From: Mesostigma viride
Taxonomy: Eukaryota; Streptophyta; Mesostigmatophyceae; Mesostigmatales; Mesostigmataceae
Length of the DNA stretch: 64,000 bases
Direction: 5' to 3'
Assembly (NCBI GenBank): GCA_009746045.1
Contig: RPFO01000390.1
Location: 65,001 to 129,000, forward strand
In this document: positions 30,145-40,622 of the stretch, in pieces
Layout: every line of letters starts with the position of its first letter
Numbering within the stretch: the stretch's first letter is position 1
The notes under the pieces: model-generated
Database searches by the model: none
Told to the model about the DNA's origin: nothing
The model's input: only the letters and a program-made list of their open reading frames with translations
Made by a program: the position numbers and the translations under genes

Positions 30145-33100
30145 TCACGGGAAACACGGGTGCCAATCCATGTCTCCCGGCAGGCACCCAGTCCGTTTCC
30201 CACCCGGGAGCGTCCAATCGTTGTGCGGCCGAAAGCCGGTCGCGATCCCATCAAACGACATCACATCGTTGAAGATCTCGTACACGGGCGGGGGCCACGT
30301 GACCATCGCCGCCAGCTCAACCACCGTCGAATAGACGTTGCTGAGCGCTGCGCCGATGATCGCGCCCGCCTGCGCCATGAGGACCACCTCGGCTAATAAT
30401 AGCGCCACCTGGTCCACGGTCGGGTCAACAATGGGACCTTCCACCTCCCCACCCGTAATTGACCGATCAGCCGCCCTAGTGCTAATGGAATGACCATTCT
30501 CGATACTACCAGTGAAATTAAGACTGTCCAGACTAGAGAAACTGCCATTCCTCCTCCCTCTCCTCGTCTCATTCGTCTGCTGCTTATTCATCAAGACGTT
30601 GTTCTTGCGGTAGTACTTTCTCATCGCCTGGGACCCCCTCTCGCCTCCTACTCTGGCATACGCAACCTTGTCCTCCCCTAGCGCCACCACCCGCCCAAAG
30701 AAAACGTGCGCAAAGTCCCTTGCCGCGTGCACGTCGTCCGACATGACGTGCGCCACGTCCAGCCCGAGCATGCCGCCCACCGCATTGGCATATTCTGCGA
30801 ACCGGTACGTGTCACCGGCGCCCCGCCCTGCATTATGCTCATCCCCGTGACGAATGTGGACCGCGATCGTCTCCCCCACACCCACATCACCGCGGCTGTG
30901 CATGCTACCAGCTGCCCCTGCACGAATAGAAGACTTGCCGTTGTTGTGCCGCCTTGGCAACGAAAAATGGGCCATCGACCCACTTCCCCCCCACTTGAGC
31001 TCTCGCGAGCGACGGCCCCGCCCTGCACCGAAAGAGGGGAATGATGTAAACCGGAAGATGTTTGCATCATTCCTCTGCGACCGGCCCATGAGACCGGCCC
31101 CTGTGATTGGCCCATGAGGCGATGGGACCCTTCTTCCATCAGCCGACCCCGCCGCCCCCTCTTCCCTCGACCGCCGTGAAAGAGCTTCCACTTGTTTACT
31201 TGAGGCTCGATGAACTTCCCTCAACTCTCGGCGCCCCCGACTGCCCTGATCTTGGGCCCAATGTTGAGCTGCCGCCGCATCAGAGCCCGGCCAAGGAGCC
31301 GTCCCGTTGCTGTTCGCACTGCCGCTGTTCCCGTTGTTGATGTTGCCGGGTCCACCTCCAGGGTGGGGTGAACGCGGCAGGGCGCCGCGTGCGTACTGTC
31401 GCCGCCGGTCGGCTCGCCTGTCGCTGGCAGCAATAACATCATTATTAAAGTGCCGGCCGCCCGGTGGCCCTGCCATCCAGGGTGGAACCGGCCCCGATGC
31501 GGCCACACCATGATCACCACCACCAAGAACACCGAGATGGCTACCACCGCCGTCAATGTCCCTATTACCACCACGAGCACCCCCACCGCCGCCTCCTAGG
31601 CTGTGCGGAAGCAACCCCGCTACGCCATCATCTAAACCATCATCACCACCACCACCATCATCACCACCATCGCCACCACCACGCAGCCGGCCCGCTCGTT
31701 GCCAAGTGCCTCGTCCGGGGTGACTGCCGGGAGAATTATTAGAGCCAGGGTGACGGGCGGGAGAATCAGTGCCTGGATGAGGGCCGTGCTCATGACGACC
31801 CGGATGTTGGGGCCTAAGGTTGCGACGGCTGGGGTCGTGGGGGCCAGGCGGGCTGACTAACCCCACCGCCAGCCCCAGCCAGCCCGCGACGCGGGGAATG
31901 TAGTCGCGCAGCACCGGCCCCGGCCGCAGGAGGAACGACGTGGCCTCACTGAACACCGCCAGGGTGCCCCTCAGGCCCCACCGCGCGGCCACCTCAGCGG
32001 CCATCTCTCCCGACAGCCCCGGGCGCATGACCTCGAACACAACCAGGCCGCTGAGGGTGGGGGTGGGTGGGGCGGTGAAGGTCGTGGTGGTGGTTGTGGT
32101 GGTTGTGGCGGGGCCGCCCGTGGGGTGGGGGTGGGGGTAAGGGGGGGGGGGGAGTGTCCCATCCGGTGGTGCTTCAACCGCGGGATCCCCTTCCGGCGTT
32201 CCATTGCGAAGCGGCGGTTCTTCCCGGCCCCATCGGGGCAAAACTCCTGGGGGAGGGGTATGCGCCCCCTGATGGGGGGTGGTGCTGCTGGTCGTCCCAA
32301 CTGGGCGGGTGGTTGTAGAGGGACCCGCGCTGTCGCAGGAGCAGTTGGACAGCGGCGCAAAGTAGCAATCGTGCAGGCGGCGGGTCGGGCACAAGGGCGC
32401 GAATGCAAGGTTGTCGGTCGGGTACAGGCAACTCGTGTGGTCCAAGGGGCGCGTGTCGGTGAGGTCCTTGTCGAAACGCACCTCGACGAGCGTGCAGTTG
32501 GACAGCACCGCATGGAGGAGGCACGAGGCCTCGCCCCGCAGCTTGGAGAAGAGCTGGCCGTGGGCGCGCAGCACACACGCGCACAGGGGGCGCGAGGAGC
32601 AGTCCGAGGGGAACTGGTTCGCCAGAATCGCGTCGTGCCAGCGCTGCTTAGCGGGGCCCCGAACAGCGGGGCCCTGGTGGAACAGGTCCGTCAGCAGCAG
32701 CGCACCGGCACTAGAGGCGGCACCATCACTAGCAGCACCAGCAGCAGCACCGCCGGCACTAGCAGCAGCACCATACGCACTAGCAGCAGCACCGGCACTA
32801 ACGGCAGCACCAGTGGTGGCGGCGGCACCGTCGGCGCTAGCGGCGGCAGCAGTGGAACCGAAGGCGGAAGCATCCTCCGTGACAGGAGAAGCGGTGATAT
32901 GCGCCGGAGCGGCGGTGACGGCGCCAGTAGTAAAGGGGTCATCGTGGGCCGCAGCGGTACCAGCCGTGGAAAGATCTGCCGTGGAAGGGTCATCACCATG
33001 AGTGTAGGGGGCGGCCGCAAGTAGTGCTGTGGAGAGGAGCAGCTGTATTAGGAGGCAGGAAGCAAGGAGCCGCCAGCTCACACATGGCGTACTGGTTTGA

Positions 33101-33150
33101 GGGCGGCGGTGGAGCATGCTCGCCGCCGTGGACAAAAGTAGGATGCTCAA
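30145..33150 (-). CDS. Fucosyltransferase-like type II membrane glycosyltransferase
   Basis: A single 1001-codon frame. A short basic N-terminus and a hydrophobic segment (residues about 25-47) suggest a signal anchor into the Golgi. An Ala/Thr-rich stem follows. A Cys-rich conserved block spans residues 165-272 (FPSDCSSRPLCACVL, GEASCLLHAVLSNCTLVEV, SCLYPTDNLAFAPLC, DCYFAPLSNCSC). A low-complexity linker with Thr runs and Gly/Asp runs fills about 280-640. The C-terminal catalytic-like region has IAVHIRHGDEHN (765-772 core), resembling motif I of GT23/O-fucosyltransferase folds, and MAQAGAIIGAALSNVYSTVV (about 927-946), resembling the nucleotide-sugar site. The substrate is unknown. Part of the linker could be an in-frame intron. 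Start chosen as the first Met; no upstream in-frame Met was examined beyond the stop. Confidence 0.65.
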   Translation of the reverse strand: MSILLLSTAASMLHRRPQTSTPCVSWRLLASCLLIQLLLSTALLAAAPYTHGDDPSTADLSTAGTAAAHDDPFTTGAVTAAPAHITASPVTEDASAFGSTAAAASADGAAATTGAAVSAGAAASAYGAAASAGGAAAGAASDGAASSAGALLLTDLFHQGPAVRGPAKQRWHDAILANQFPSDCSSRPLCACVLRAHGQLFSKLRGEASCLLHAVLSNCTLVEVRFDKDLTDTRPLDHTSCLYPTDNLAFAPLCPTRRLHDCYFAPLSNCSCDSAGPSTTTRPVGTTSSTTPHQGAHTPPPGVLPRWGREEPPLRNGTPEGDPAVEAPPDGTLPPPPYPHPHPTGGPATTTTTTTTTFTAPPTPTLSGLVVFEVMRPGLSGEMAAEVAARWGLRGTLAVFSEATSFLLRPGPVLRDYIPRVAGWLGLAVGLVSPPGPHDPSRRNLRPQHPGRHEHGPHPGTDSPARHPGSNNSPGSHPGRGTWQRAGRLRGGGDGGDDGGGGDDGLDDGVAGLLPHSLGGGGGGARGGNRDIDGGGSHLGVLGGGDHGVAASGPVPPWMAGPPGGRHFNNDVIAASDRRADRRRQYARGALPRSPHPGGGPGNINNGNSGSANSNGTAPWPGSDAAAAQHWAQDQGSRGRRELREVHRASSKQVEALSRRSREEGAAGSADGRRVPSPHGPITGAGLMGRSQRNDANIFRFTSFPSFGAGRGRRSRELKWGGSGSMAHFSLPRRHNNGKSSIRAGAAGSMHSRGDVGVGETIAVHIRHGDEHNAGRGAGDTYRFAEYANAVGGMLGLDVAHVMSDDVHAARDFAHVFFGRVVALGEDKVAYARVGGERGSQAMRKYYRKNNVLMNKQQTNETRRGRRNGSFSSLDSLNFTGSIENGHSISTRAADRSITGGEVEGPIVDPTVDQVALLLAEVVLMAQAGAIIGAALSNVYSTVVELAAMVTWPPPVYEIFNDVMSFDGIATGFRPHNDWTLPGGKRTGCLPGDMDWHPCFP

Positions 33151-33590
33151 CGCCGATCACACGGAAACTGCCATGAGCCTTCTCGAGTAGGCCAGCAGCC
33201 GGTTCTCTCTCGATATATTGTGTACGTGTAGGCCTCTCTCGATGTCTTGTGTCCGCCAGCTGGCTCACGTCGCAGCACCTGCGGCCGTGCGAGTTACAGG
33301 GTGGCTCCCAGGGGCAGCGAGGGCGCGGTCGAGCCACGTCGTCTTGTTCACGAGGCAGCTGCAGCCGGGGCAGGCGCGTGGTGATATGCGGTTATGATGA
33401 CTGACCACGTGACGTCGGCGCGGAAGCGAGAATGCTAGCATCACCTGGCAGAATCTAAATCAGGGACTCGAGCGGCTCATGAGCCATGAGCCTACGCGAC
33501 TGATCCGCAAATTGTTAGGGGGGAGTAATACGAATAACCGGTTCCATTACACAGATTGACAGCGCCCCTGCGGGAGACGCGTTTTCCTGC
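33151..33590 (-). promoter_or_regulatory. Probable promoter region of the glycosyltransferase
   Basis: Gene-free stretch upstream of the start. It contains an imperfect direct repeat (CTCTCTCGATATATTGTGTA and CTCTCTCGATGTCTTGTGTC, about 33206-33256). No TATA box was assigned. Confidence 0.35.
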
Positions 33591-33595
33591 AGCAG

Positions 33596-33730
33596 TCAAC
33601 CTTGTCGAGCCTTGTCGACCCTTGTCGAGCTTTGTTGACAGGCCTTGTTGAGCCTCGTCGAGCCTCATCGTCCGTCGAGCCTTGTCGAGCCTTGTCGAGC
33701 CTTGTCAATCAGTTAGCCTTGTCGAGTCGG
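33596..33730. repeat. CTTGTCGAGC short tandem repeat
   Basis: Roughly ten imperfect units of the 10-mer CTTGTCGAGC, interrupted by related units (CTTGTTGAGC, CTCGTCGAGC). Confidence 0.8.
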
Positions 33731-33737
33731 GGTAATT

Positions 33738-33785
33738 GGCTCCAGAATTCTCAATTCTCAAATTCTCAGAGGGCGGGGGCTGAGG
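33738..33785. repeat. 48-bp dispersed repeat, copy 1
   Basis: TTGGCTCC, TTCTCAATTCTCAAATTCTC, GAGGGCGGGGGCTGAGGT: found again at 39891-39940 in the same orientation. Confidence 0.7.
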
Positions 33786-33846
33786 TTGACTGGTAGTACT
33801 GTACGATGGTGTTCACAGGTCGGACAAATAAAATAAATATTTATCA

Positions 33847-34071
33847 GGCGGAGCCAATTTTCGGAAGAACCGTTAGGTTCGCCAGAATTGGCGAAGCTTA
33901 TAAGGCCGTACACGTGAGAAAACATAGGAATAGGGGATGAAAATCCGTCAATCCATCCATCCATCCATCCATCCATCCATCCATCCATCCATCCATCCAT
34001 CCATCCATCCACCGAATTTGTCCCGAATTTGCAAGCATAAGGGTGAGGTTCTTCCGAAAATTGGCTCCGCC
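33847..34071. repeat. Inverted-repeat unit enclosing an (ATCC)n microsatellite
   Basis: GGCGGAGCCAATTTTCGGAA then GAACC at the left and its exact reverse complement at the right (to 34071). The interior carries about 15 units of ATCC (33951-34010). It could be a small MITE; no terminal duplication was identified. Confidence 0.6.
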
Positions 34072-34261
34072 GTAGAGTTTCAACGGGCAAGTTGCAAACA
34101 CGCACGTTACTTGATATATTTTAAAAATATAATTACTTACAGCAGAGTGAAATCACTCAAACCAAAGCAAACGCCCAGCTATAAACCTATATACAGAGCC
34201 ATGTCAAAGCTCTATACTACGAAGTACGATAAGACCAATGGAAACGCCTAACGGGAGGAAC

Positions 34262-37040
34262 CTAATAGCCCTGCTGCACCGCAAAATCAGCCCGCGTACG
34301 GCGGAGCATGATGTCCGCCATGGCCCGAGTCAGCGCCACCGACAAGCGCTGACGCCAATATGACGTCCAGGTCCGCGCCGACCATGGGGCCCGCTGGCCC
34401 TCCAGGTCCAGCCGGTCCTCCCGGAGCCGGCAACACTCCTTGAAGAAGGCGGAGGTCAGGGGCCCCATGGCCCCAAACTCCTCCAGGACAAAGGGCACCA
34501 CACGATGGTGCCCGACGTCGCCGTAGGCCAGGAGCTTGGTCCGCTCCGCCCGGTCCGCCGTGTAACCTGCCGTGAGGGAGGCCCCAGCCACGTGGCTAAG
34601 AGCCAAGGGCCGCGCCACCGAAACGTCAATAAGCAGATGCCGGCCACCCCCCTCAAAGTCCAGCACCACGATGTCAGGCCGGTGGTTGGGGGAATAGAAG
34701 GCAGCGCCATCCGCATCCTCGGACCGGATGTTCGCGTGGGGGAAAACCGACCGAATCATGGCGAGCACCACCGTCAGGAGGACAGTGTGCAAATACAAAT
34801 ACCAATTCTGATTCTGTTGGCCCCCCATGCAGGCAAGGTAGTGAGTCCCCGTGGGATCCAGCGGCTGCCCACAGCTACCACAAGGCCGCCCGGCCGGAAC
34901 AAGAGGCTGCGGGGCAAATAGCTGGTGCCGGAGCGCCACCGAGTAGTGTGGCTGGGAGCCAAGGCGAATGGGGGGGCCATGGGAAGAGCACGAAGGTACG
35001 CCGAGCCCACACTCCGCAAGGAAAGCGAGAACAGCCACGCACGTCCCTGGGCGTTGAGGTCCGCGAAAAGAGCAATCCAATCAGCCGTGTGCAGAATACC
35101 CGCGTAGGTTTTCTGGTGTTTATCGATGACGCGAGCAGGGAATGCGGCGGGAGATTGAACGGAGGCGACCGAGGGAGTGCCGCGAGGGAGGTGGCGCTGT
35201 ACCGCCTGAGCGGCACGGACGGGAGAACAGGCCTGCTGGATCTCAGCATAGGCCTCCTGGATGGCGGTGACGAAGGGCAAAGGGCTGCTGGGGTCCAGGA
35301 GGTCAGGCGCTGCCGTTGCCAAAAGGGGCAGGAGCCGGCAGCTTTCCGCCCACGACTGAGCGACGGAGCCCAAAAAGGCTGCTGGGGCCAGCCGGGCGGC
35401 ACGAGTCAGACCGCAGCCACCCATCCGTGCAGGCAGGGAGGCAATGCGAATAGCATGTGGCGGGAGGTCGGGGCCCGGGACCAGCTGCGCCAAGGCCGAC
35501 TGGATGCGTTCGTCGTGGCCCTCGGCGGCCAGCCGGACCTGAGACGGAAGAGCGCCCCGGAGCCAGTGAACGACGCGAGGGTGAGCGCAAAACCACAGAA
35601 GCAGACCCTTGGTCTGCGAATCATGAAGGCGCGCAATCAAGGGCAGTACCTCAGTGCGTGCCTCGAGGGCGGCCCGCAGAGCATCGATGACAAACGCGGG
35701 GTCGCCAACCGGAACGCCGAGGACATCCAACCCATGGAGGCGCTCGTCCCGGCCCAAGAGCTGGGGCGGAAAGCCGGAGCAATCACCTTGGGGCGAGTAC
35801 ACCGCGCACTTGGCAAGGGTCAACTGGAGGTTGATGTCGGCCACCGCGGTCTGCAGTGCCAGCAGAGCCGCGGTGGTGTCCGGCACAGGGCCCAGCAGGT
35901 AGATATCATCCAAGTAGGCCTGAATAGCGACCGCCGGGTGGGCAGCATGGACCGCTTGGAGGCAACCCTGGAGGGGGGCGGCAAAGTACAGGGGTCCCAG
36001 GGGGTCCCCTTGCTGGGTGCCCGACCGCGACAGCAGGCCGCCGCGAGTGCCGTCCTCCATGATGTGAACCAGTTGGCCGGGCTGGCCGTAGCACACGGCT
36101 GTCCAAGCGTACAAGTCCTCGAAGGACTCCATGACGGCCGCAAACATGCTGGCGCGGGACAGACTGTTGAACGCGTTGTGGCAGTCGACCTTGACGACAG
36201 CGTGGGTGGGGTGGGCCTCGAGGTAGGCCTGCACCGAATGGATGAGGATATCCGCCCCGCCTGGAGTCGTCACCCCCAGCTGGGCCGCCACCGAGGTCTC
36301 ACCCGCTGCGAGGGGCGGGCAGAAAAAGGCACGGAGCTCGGGCGCCTTTTGGCGGCAGATCACTTTGCCCACGAGCTTGCGGAGCACCTCACCGCAGGCG
36401 ATCGGGCGCACCTTGCCCTCGGGGGGGGCAAGACACCCTTGAGCAGAGCGAGGAGGCGAGCGCCCGCTAACCACTCGCGCGCAGCGGGAGGAACGCGACC
36501 AGCCGCCAGGTCAATGAGGGTGTCAAAGAGAATGTCCTCGCCCCCATGCCCCACCAGGACCTCCAAGTGCTCGTAGCGCCAGCCCGACGGCCCGGTAGAG
36601 GAAGCCCGCGGGACCTCACGCATCACCTCCAGGAAGCAGTCGCGGTCCAGCCGGAGGGGGGCCGGCAGGGGGTCCGGCACGGGCAGCTGGAATCCGGGCT
36701 CCGCAGGGTGAAGAGCCTCCAAGGCCGCCAGGGTAGCCGCATTGGCGGGGGCGAGCTTGGCCATTTCCAAGCGGGTCATGGCCCGGCTGAGCTGCCCCTC
36801 GCGGACGAGGCGGATGACGTCGGCGGCCACCCGCTCGAAGTTGACCTCCCCCGACAGCCGGGCCGTGCGCGGGGGCGGCACGCCAAACAGCCCCTCCCAG
36901 TCCCCCTGCAGAAAGCGTCGGCAACGGGCAATAACCGCACCCTGGAGGCCGCGCACACCACGCCCGAGAGGGGTGAGGAGCAGGCGGGGGGTCACCATGT
37001 GCAGTTTAAAGCCCAGCGGGTCGTCCGGAGCGGCGTGCAT
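34262..37040 (-). pseudogene. Reverse transcriptase and restriction-like endonuclease of copy C
   Basis: 37040-36430 encodes the region before the polymerase (LEVMREVPRASSTGPSGWRY is the typical fingers-entry sequence) up to ARLLALLKG. After the C8 run the frame 36474-34774 carries GCLAPPEGKVRPIACGEVLR, QQGDPLGPLYF and AYLDDIYLLG. A private TG dinucleotide insertion near 34948 then shifts to the frame that ends at 34262 and contains the CCHC knuckle and RPDIVVLDFEGGGRHLLIDV. Copy B has the same C8 frame change but not the TG insertion. Confidence 0.8.
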
Positions 37041-37077
37041 GCGCCGGAGAGAAACGATTGCACATTGCGCGAAAAGG

Positions 37078-38634
37078 CTACGCGCGCGGTGGGGGAGGTC
37101 GGTCAGGGTAGACGTCGGGTTGATGGCGCATGCATCCCAGGGACCGTGTCAAGCCAACGCCAACTGGCCGAGTAGTCGGGCGGCGGGGGCTGGGAGCCGG
37201 GGGAGCCGAGGCGGGAGGGGGGGAGGGGGCCGGGACTGCTGGCCGGTTGAGGGGCCGTTGAGCAACACAGGCGCGCGCGTGCTGAGCGCGCCCGTGAATG
37301 GAGTACACCCGCTGGCAGTGAGCTTCCGGGCACCGGTAACAGCTCATGGCCTGCAGATCCGCCGCGCCGAGATCGGGGTGCACAGCGCGAAGGTGCTGGC
37401 AGAGGAGGTTACGGTTGTGGAACACACCCGCACACGGGGACCCCGTGGGAAGCAGCACGGCACACCGGTGAAGGCCGTCGGCGGGCGCTGAGTGGCGGGG
37501 AGCGGCGCCAGCAAAGGCAGGACGTGGGGCCTGCGGCGTCTCCCCAGCCGGGCCGGCAGGCGCGCGCACCACGACCCGACCAGCGCCCGGCAGGCCCGCC
37601 GGGGCCACGGAGGAGGCAGTGCCCACCGGGGAGACCCCCAGCGGAGGGGGATCGAGAACGCCGGCGCCCCTCCCAGGGGGACTCGCCAGCGCGCCCGCGA
37701 CCACCCCAGGCCCCGGCAACGAGGCCGGGGGCGGAGGCCGAGGGGTCGGGGAGGCAGCTGGCCCCGGGGCCCGGTGGGGACCCGGCAGGGGACCCAGCGA
37801 GACCGGGGGCGGGCCGAGAGGAAGCGCAGTCCCAGGGGGCGGCACAACAGCCCGGCACAACGGGCAGCGCGGCACGGAGTGGAGCAAGCTGCGCGCGATG
37901 CACGCTTGATGGAATGTGTGGCCGCACGCGGGCAGGCGACACAAGCCATCCCCCGGCCGGAAGGGCTCAAGGCAGATGGCACAGGAGCCCGACTCGGGGT
38001 CGTCCCCCTCCAGAAGGGACCGGACATGAGGGGGGGGCGGGTCCCAGCCGGCCTCCCAGCAACCCGGGAGGGCGGCAATCTGGGCGCGCGAGAGGATGCC
38101 GACCGGTTGGTCAGCCGCGGGGTGCCATTCGTGCGGGATGCCTGCCAACTCCAGGATGTCGTGGAGGAAGGCAGAAACAGGCGTCCCCGCGGTTAGGGGC
38201 TGGGCGCGCCCGGCCGAGTCCACCAAGATGGCCTGGCCGCCCTGAACCGCGATGGGGGCCCCGAACTCCACACGCAGCATGGCGGCCTGCGCCAGGCTGA
38301 GGGAGGTGATGAGAAAGCCCCCACTGGCAACCGGGCCGGGAGGCGGGGCCTGGGCGTCCAAGAAGAGGCGAAGCTGCCGCGGGGACATGAGGCCCAGGTC
38401 GGCGCCGCCCGCGAGGTAGGCCGCCCGCACCGAGACCTGTGCGTCTCGAGCCACCGCCGTGACGAACTCGACCACCGCCTGACCCACCCGCTCGTCCAGG
38501 GAAAGCAGCTCTTCCTGCCGGGCGGCCGGGAGATGCCACGGCAGCCGGCAGCCGGCGTGATATCCTTCCAAGACATACCCCCAAAGAGTCGAGGCCGTCA
38601 CCGGGGGGGCGGCGGAAAGAAATGTCGCCCGCAC
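37078..38634 (-). CDS. LINE N-terminal ORF with RING-H2 and C2H2-like fingers
   Basis: 518 codons from the first Met; the frame continues upstream to the truncated element end (about 38699), so the true N-terminus is missing. Residues 1-210 resemble no domain I know. A RING-H2 finger follows: C218, C221, C237, H239, H242, C245, C257, C260 (AICLEPFRPGDG, ACGHTFHQAC, RCPLC). A Pro/Gly-rich linker (265-385) leads to two Cys/His clusters: C391/C401/H414/H419 and C432/C435/C440/H447/H452/C456. C2H2-type fingers before the polymerase are usual for RLE LINEs and bind target DNA or RNA. A RING-H2 would imply E3 ubiquitin-ligase activity, which is inferred. The next ORF starts 37 bp downstream in another frame. 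Confidence 0.75.
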   Translation of the reverse strand: MRATFLSAAPPVTASTLWGYVLEGYHAGCRLPWHLPAARQEELLSLDERVGQAVVEFVTAVARDAQVSVRAAYLAGGADLGLMSPRQLRLFLDAQAPPPGPVASGGFLITSLSLAQAAMLRVEFGAPIAVQGGQAILVDSAGRAQPLTAGTPVSAFLHDILELAGIPHEWHPAADQPVGILSRAQIAALPGCWEAGWDPPPPHVRSLLEGDDPESGSCAICLEPFRPGDGLCRLPACGHTFHQACIARSLLHSVPRCPLCRAVVPPPGTALPLGPPPVSLGPLPGPHRAPGPAASPTPRPPPPASLPGPGVVAGALASPPGRGAGVLDPPPLGVSPVGTASSVAPAGLPGAGRVVVRAPAGPAGETPQAPRPAFAGAAPRHSAPADGLHRCAVLLPTGSPCAGVFHNRNLLCQHLRAVHPDLGAADLQAMSCYRCPEAHCQRVYSIHGRAQHARACVAQRPLNRPAVPAPSPPPASAPPAPSPRRPTTRPVGVGLTRSLGCMRHQPDVYPDRPPPPRA

Positions 38635-38714
38635 CTGCGCAACTAGGGCCAGGAAGGCCGGGGGCCTAGGGAGCGAGGGGAAGGCGGCCTGGATATATAT
38701 TACTTGATATATTT

Positions 38715-39545
38715 ACCCATATTTTATTTATAAATATTGGATATTTAGTCAGACCAATATTATTGGCTTCGTTCGCCTAACTTGGGGGGAAATATTAAAA
38801 TATATTTATGACGGAAGTGCCTTAGGCGGGAAAATATTTAAATATATTTGTCCAGAAGTCTCGTTCGCCGGTAAAATATTTAAATATATTTGCAGTGGAT
38901 TGGCCGTTGGGGCTAATTATTTAAATGTATTTAAATACTATTTAAATATCAGGTATTTATGAATGTATTTAAATGCATCAGTATATTTAAATATATTTAA
39001 ACATTTAAATACATGCCTCACTGTCCTAGTTGCGCCCTACTATCCGGAGCGCCCTCCCCCCTTTCCCGCCGTCTGTCACCCGCAGGCCGAAGCGGCCCCT
39101 CCTATAACAGTCAGACGGTCAGTGAGTCAGTCAGTTTGCTCTCGAAGCTTCATGACCAGCCTCCGTTGGAGTATTTATTAAGTGAGACAACTATTTAAAT
39201 TGATTTACTAATTAAAGGGTATTTAAATATCAAGTAAACTAAATATATTAGTATAAATATATTTGGTTTGCTTGATATATAAATATATTTAAATTTATTT
39301 GCCTCGAAGGGCCCTTTGGCAGAATTTATTTAAATGTATTTGTCACGAAAGGCAGTAGCGCTGGAAAATATTTAAATATATTTGTCCTGAAGTCTCGTTC
39401 GCCGGAAAAATATCTAAATATATTGCGCTAGTTGTCTCTTTGATATTTGCCTTGCTCCCCATTATGTGTGAAAATATTTAAATGTTATTTGACCTTGTTT
39501 TGGTACCTGCCAGAAGTATTTAAATGTTATTTAAATATTATTTGT
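38715..39545. repeat. AT-rich block with repeated ATTTAAAT palindromes
   Basis: More than a dozen occurrences of TATTTAAATA-type cores (AATATTTAAATATATTTG). Several sit in units of about 45 bp with GAAGTCTCGTTCGCCGG between them (38850-38875, 39389-39407). A GC-normal island lies at about 39010-39170. No coding sequence was seen. Confidence 0.7.
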
Positions 39546-40247
39546 CCGACCTGTGATGGTGTTGGACGGAATTTCCGGTCAGCGTTGCGGACTTTGCATC
39601 TCACGTTGTACATGGAAAAGAGCCATTGCGTCGCGCTGTGCTGTGGCGAACTTATTCTCCTCCGTCGGATGGCACCGTCGATGCTCGTCGATGAACCCAA
39701 CGCAAGCCATGTACCAAAATAAGTACAAAAAAGCGCGGCGGCACCTCGCGGCGAGTTTGGTAAGTTACAGAACTTGAAGCCCGGCGACTCCGCGTCAAGC
39801 AGTCCGCAGGTAGTCCGCCGGCGTGAATGAAGTGACAATTTTGACAATTTAACAATTTGAGAACCGGCGACAACCTAGTCGGGGTAAAATTGGCTCCTGA
39901 TTTCTCAATTCTCAAATTCTCTGAGGGCGGGGGCTGAGGTACCTTGAAATTAAATAAGAGGCATGACTGTATCGAGATATATGTTCGGACGCGAATTTCT
40001 ATTGGCGTGAAGTCGTATATATGCTTATGGCAGTGCTACCTGCAGCACCTACCAGTGGACAACTGGACACTGCAATGCCATGCGACCACGTCACTAGCGA
40101 CCAGCTAAGACTCGGCCCGTCAGGCCCGGCTACACCGGACCTGGCGGGTCGATCTAGCACCTAGGAACAGTCTGGCACTAACTGCACGTCAGTCCACATG
40201 ACGCCTCAGTACCGTACGCCCTGCCGTACAGTACTGAGGTGTCCCGC
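39546..40247. other. No gene recognised; contains dispersed 48-bp repeat copy 2
   Basis: 39891-39940 repeats 33738-33785. A stem with CCTCAGTAC and GTACTGAGG arms lies at 40205-40236. ORFs here are short and without motifs. Confidence 0.45.
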
Positions 40248-40622
40248 TCAGCCGCGGTAGGCAATACGCGGCGCGCAGGCCGGAAATCCGTGTGTCAGCC
40301 TAAGCATCTCATCTAACTCCGTGCAGCTCAGTTGGAGCCCCCCATCGCACCCGGGTGTGCTGCACAGCAAGAAAGGGTCATCATCAGATGCATCGGTCTT
40401 AGAGCAGCGCAAGCAAGGGATGTGTGCAGTGTCATCATCATCCTCATTGCTGCCCGCCCCCGCCCCCCCAGTAGCAGCCCCCACACCCCCATAGTGCACC
40501 CCCTTGCTGTAGGTGACCTGGCCCCTCTGGGCATCTACCTTGCCCTCATCCCAGCGATGGCCACGCTTCACATGCCACGCCCGGGCTGCCTCAGCCTTGT
40601 ACTCTAGCGTCTTCTTGACCAC
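40248..40622 (-). pseudogene. Transposase PHD-finger fragment
   Basis: VTYSKGVHYGGVG corresponds to CTYSKGVHYEEGG of element 2. It is followed by a PHD-like pattern CLRCSK ... FLLCSTPGC ... LSCTEL and a degenerate end. It is the same domain as at 25549-25704 but strongly diverged, and the final Cys pair is lost. Confidence 0.65.

Larger units (their letters stand above)
34122..38699 (-). mobile_element. RLE-type LINE, copy C (longest, with N-terminal RING/zinc-finger ORF)
   Basis: A 15-bp target duplication TTACTTGATATATTT lies at 34107-34121 and 38700-38714. In sense order: a zinc-finger/RING ORF (38634-37078, open to the element edge), a reverse-transcriptase N-terminal region (37040-36360), a frame change at a C8 run, the reverse transcriptase (36474 on), a 2-bp insertion near 34950, and the CCHC and restriction-like endonuclease (35080-34262). 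The 3' UTR ends AATTATATTTTTA, as in copies A, B and D. The reading frame is still open at the 5' edge, so this copy is also truncated. Confidence 0.9.

Noticed and set aside
31464-31742. His-rich ORF antisense to the glycosyltransferase
   Set aside because: It translates the complement of the Gly/Asp linker and is not supported by any domain.
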